Shown here piece after piece: positions 5,443 through 7,766 of a stretch of DNA of 7,766 nucleotides; within the stretch, counting starts at the first letter, position 1, and each line of letters starts with the position of its first letter. A program made the translations under genes and the position numbers. The notes under the pieces are model-generated. The model made no database searches. It was not told the origin of the DNA and worked only from the letters and a program-made list of their open reading frames with translations. Source of the DNA: NORP240 sp046047495 (lineage in GTDB: Bacteria > Pseudomonadota > Gammaproteobacteria > Pseudomonadales > Pseudohongiellaceae); assembly GCA_046047495.1 (NCBI GenBank), contig JBJOHV010000023.1, positions 1 to 7,766 of the forward strand. Direction: 5' to 3'.

Positions 5443-7131
5443 ATGCCGCGCATGAAAAATATTCCCTGCACCTTGCCCGTCACAGTCCTGTTAATGCTCT
5501 TCAGCCAGGGCCTCATGGCGCAGTGCAACCCGGCGGATGGGGGCCCGGAGACAGCCCGCGGCATCGTGTTCCAGGATATGGATCAGGATCGACAGCGGGA
5601 CGGTGGAGAACCTGGCGTAGCGGGTGTCGCAGTCAGCAACGGCTGTGAGGTGGTCGTCACGGACGCTGAAGGTGCCTACTCACTGTCCATCTGGCCAGGT
5701 CAGATCCTGTTCATTTCCCAGCCGACCGGTTACGTGGTGCCGGTGGACACAAACCAGCTGCCGCAGTTCTATTACACCCATTATCCCCAGGGCTCGCCGG
5801 GTACGGTGGCGGGAACTTCAGTGAACTGGAATTTTCCGGTGATCGAACCCACGGGTCCATTGCCGGCATCGATCGATTTTCCCCTCTATCGGCTGAGTGC
5901 CGCGGAGACCCGCTTCACTGCCCATGGCTTTGCCGATACCCAGGCGGCCACGGACCTGCAGGAAGACATGTTGCGGGAGGACCTGGTCAACACGCTGCTG
6001 GGCAATCCTTATGGGGCCAGGTTTACCATTACAGTGGGAGATGTGGTGAACGACAATCTTGCATTGTATCCCCGCCACATCGAAATGATGGGACTGATCG
6101 GCGTGCCGCAATGGAACCTGCCGGGCAACCACGATATCAACTACGAGTCACCCAATGCCCGCTACGCCAACGAGACCTATCGCCGCTATTTCGGTCCGGA
6201 CTACTACTCATTCAATTACGGCAAGGCACACATCGTCGCCTTGAACAATGTGGAGTATGCGGGTGCCGAGGTCGATTACGGTGGCTACCGGGGCTTTATC
6301 CCGGCACACCAGATGGCCTGGCTGGCGGCAGACCTGGCGCTAGTACCCCGTGACTATCTGGTGGTAATCGCCACCCATATACCCCTGTTGACCGACGCCC
6401 TGGAAGGGGATGGCCGTCGCTACAATGACGGTCTGAACACTGTGAATTTCCCCCAATTGCTGACCCTGTTGAGCCCGTTCGAAAACGTGTACGGGCTGGC
6501 CGGCCACGACACCAGCAACAGCTGGAAAATGCAGATCGATCATCGCCATGGATGGCAGGGCCGGCCGTGGATTGCCCACACCCTGGCCGAAGCCCGCGGC
6601 AACGGCTGGAGTCGTGGTCCTGCGGACCTTCGCGGTGTGCGCGATGCCATGATGCAGGATGGCAATCCTAACGGGTACTACCTGTTGAAGTTCGATGACA
6701 CGAGTCTGGTGCCTGAATTCATCCCGTTTCCCTTCGGTGCCGATGCCGCTCAGCGCATGCGCATCGTCCTGGACCCGCCCTTGAATGTGCCGGAAGGCGG
6801 CGGCATCAATCGCGGCACCCTGCAGCCAGGCACGAAAATCGTGGTAAACCTGTTTGATGGTGGGGAGCGGGATCGGCTGTCGGTGTCCCTCGATGGTGCA
6901 GACATCCAACCCATGGCACACGTGTTGCGCACCGATCCCTTTGTGGAACGGGTTTACCGGGAACTGCTGGAGAGTGACGCATCATTTGGCGAACCCGCCG
7001 AGTCCTCCCATGTCTTTGAGTGGGCATTGCCCGCGGGTCTGGCACCCGGCCTGCACAGTGCGGTTGTCACCAGTGAGGATGAATTCGGTCAACGGCACCG
7101 AGGCGTGATCACCTTCGAAGTCCTTCCCTGA
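5443..7131 (+). CDS. Secreted calcineurin-like metallophosphoesterase with flanking N- and C-terminal domains
   Basis: A 562-residue exported two-metal phosphoesterase of unknown substrate. The leader (to about LMA, residue 26) is followed by a beta-sandwich with GIVFQDMDQD and GEPGVAGVAVSNG (40-67), like the MetallophosN/SdrD-type domain. The catalytic Metallophos domain spans about 155-360, with DTQ (165-167), GDVVND (199-204), GNHD (228-231) and THIPL (311-315). The last motif, usually GHTH, is GHDT (354-357), so one expected metal-binding His is Thr. A MetallophosC-like C-terminal region (about 372-562) contains DGNPNGYYLLKFD. DxQ in place of DxH is common in this three-domain family; GHDT looks less usual. 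The product probably acts in the periplasm or at the cell surface. The gene is transcribed away from hupE and overlaps the convergent glycosyltransferase gene by 23 bp at its 3' end. The family is secure and the reaction (phosphomonoester or diester) unknown. Confidence 0.93.
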   Translation: MPRMKNIPCTLPVTVLLMLFSQGLMAQCNPADGGPETARGIVFQDMDQDRQRDGGEPGVAGVAVSNGCEVVVTDAEGAYSLSIWPGQILFISQPTGYVVPVDTNQLPQFYYTHYPQGSPGTVAGTSVNWNFPVIEPTGPLPASIDFPLYRLSAAETRFTAHGFADTQAATDLQEDMLREDLVNTLLGNPYGARFTITVGDVVNDNLALYPRHIEMMGLIGVPQWNLPGNHDINYESPNARYANETYRRYFGPDYYSFNYGKAHIVALNNVEYAGAEVDYGGYRGFIPAHQMAWLAADLALVPRDYLVVIATHIPLLTDALEGDGRRYNDGLNTVNFPQLLTLLSPFENVYGLAGHDTSNSWKMQIDHRHGWQGRPWIAHTLAEARGNGWSRGPADLRGVRDAMMQDGNPNGYYLLKFDDTSLVPEFIPFPFGADAAQRMRIVLDPPLNVPEGGGINRGTLQPGTKIVVNLFDGGERDRLSVSLDGADIQPMAHVLRTDPFVERVYRELLESDASFGEPAESSHVFEWALPAGLAPGLHSAVVTSEDEFGQRHRGVITFEVLP

Positions 7132-7766
7132 CACGGGATTCAATCCGGTCCGCAAGGCGAGCTGCCAATTGTGTGGCGTCGTGACCGGCATGGCGATGAG
7201 CCAGGGCTTGAGCTGCACGGCGATAAGCCGGCTGTGCCAGCATCCGAAGTACCCGTTCCCTGATCATCCCGCCATCCACAGTGCCTGACATCACGCTGCC
7301 CATGCCGGTGCGGATCACCGCCCGGGCCATCATGTTCTGTTCGATGTGGGCAGGGAACATCAGGGTAGGCACCCCATGGAGGGCCAGCGCGTGACAGACG
7401 CCGGCGCTTGCATAACCCAGCACCAGATCACAATCAGGCAACAGCGGGCGGAACTGGATCGGGCGGTCGAACACCCGCAGATTGGGCCGTGCGCCCCGGG
7501 CGGTAATGTTTGCGGGAAGTCCCGGGCATACAAAAATGATGTCGATGTCGCCCGGCAAACCTTGCAGGCCCAGCAGGCAGTGTGGTGCGGCTGCCATGTA
7601 AGGCTGCATATGGGCCAGTATGCGGAGTCGAAAACCCGGCCGCCAGCCGACTGCATCACCCTGTTCGAGCTCCAGGAAAGGGCCGAGGTGGTCTGGCTCG
7701 ATGTTCTGTGGATCCGGTGGATAATGACTCAGCTCGGGAAAGTCACAGCGCAGACTCAGGTCGGCC
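7109..7766 (-). CDS. GT-B (GT1-like) glycosyltransferase, N-terminal half outside the window
   Basis: Only the C-terminal 218 residues are visible. The frame stays open past the ATG at 7607-7609 to the right edge, so that ATG is internal and the start lies outside. The visible part matches the nucleotide-sugar-binding half of GT1/MGT-type enzymes: a DFPELSHYPPDP linker-like segment, GWRPGFRLRILAHMQ, a Rossmann-like strand DIDIIFVCPG, NLRVFDRPIQFRPLLPDCDLVLG, then the donor-site block at 7337-7429 (GYASAGVCHAL, HGVPTLMFP, EQ) and a final helix region. In most GT1 enzymes the donor loop reads HGG(A/S)GT; here it is YASAG, so the diphosphate-contacting His is Tyr. It probably moves a sugar onto a small molecule or lipid; the acceptor cannot be judged. 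The stop codon lies inside the convergent phosphoesterase gene. Confidence 0.85.
   Translation of the reverse strand, partial: ADLSLRCDFPELSHYPPDPQNIEPDHLGPFLELEQGDAVGWRPGFRLRILAHMQPYMAAAPHCLLGLQGLPGDIDIIFVCPGLPANITARGARPNLRVFDRPIQFRPLLPDCDLVLGYASAGVCHALALHGVPTLMFPAHIEQNMMARAVIRTGMGSVMSGTVDGGMIRERVLRMLAQPAYRRAAQALAHRHAGHDATQLAARLADRIESRVREGLRR

Noticed and set aside
6340..6921. A 193-codon minus-strand frame inside the phosphoesterase gene
   Set aside because: No recognisable motif, and the opposite strand encodes a well-patterned catalytic protein throughout.

Overview
The window looks like part of a chromosome from a GC-rich (about 60% by eye) Gram-negative bacterium. Several products carry Sec-type signal peptides, and one is an outer-membrane TonB-dependent receptor. 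The acidic receptor loops and the mix of families would fit a marine or aquatic gammaproteobacterium, but no marker gene here fixes the taxonomy. I see no rRNA, tRNA, insertion sequence, CRISPR array or phage gene. Coding density is high, and no gene-free stretch exceeds 300 bases (the longest, 3314-3508, is about 195).

Layout: (1) 1-2252, plus strand: 3' part of a TonB-dependent outer-membrane receptor whose start lies left of the window, closed by a strong intrinsic terminator (2276-2302). (2) 2315-3313, minus strand: a secreted protein of a widespread family without assigned function, converging on the receptor. Its upstream region holds a 19-bp near-palindrome that looks like an operator. 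(3) 3509-5331, minus strand: a three-gene block read hupE, then a divergent hupE-like paralogue, then a single-domain fasciclin (FAS1) protein. It has a good sigma70-type promoter in front (5368-5395) and an intrinsic terminator behind (3461-3486). The two hupE-like genes overlap by 4 bp at a TTGA junction, which implies a TTG start for the second. (4) 5443-7131, plus strand, divergent from hupE: a secreted three-domain calcineurin-like phosphoesterase. (5) 7109-7766, minus strand: C-terminal half of a GT-B/GT1-like glycosyltransferase, running off the right edge and overlapping the phosphoesterase tail to tail by 23 bp.

How they fit together: the HupE pair points to nickel or cobalt transport, but no hydrogenase, urease, cobalamin or Ni regulator gene lies in view. 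A link between the TonB receptor and metal uptake is therefore only a possibility. All complete genes appear to encode exported or envelope proteins, so this is an envelope and transport neighbourhood rather than a single clear pathway. I found no clearly new multi-gene system. The best leads are the HupE pair with a motif-degenerate second member, the palindrome upstream of the uncharacterised secreted protein, and the altered metal-ligand motif in the phosphoesterase.
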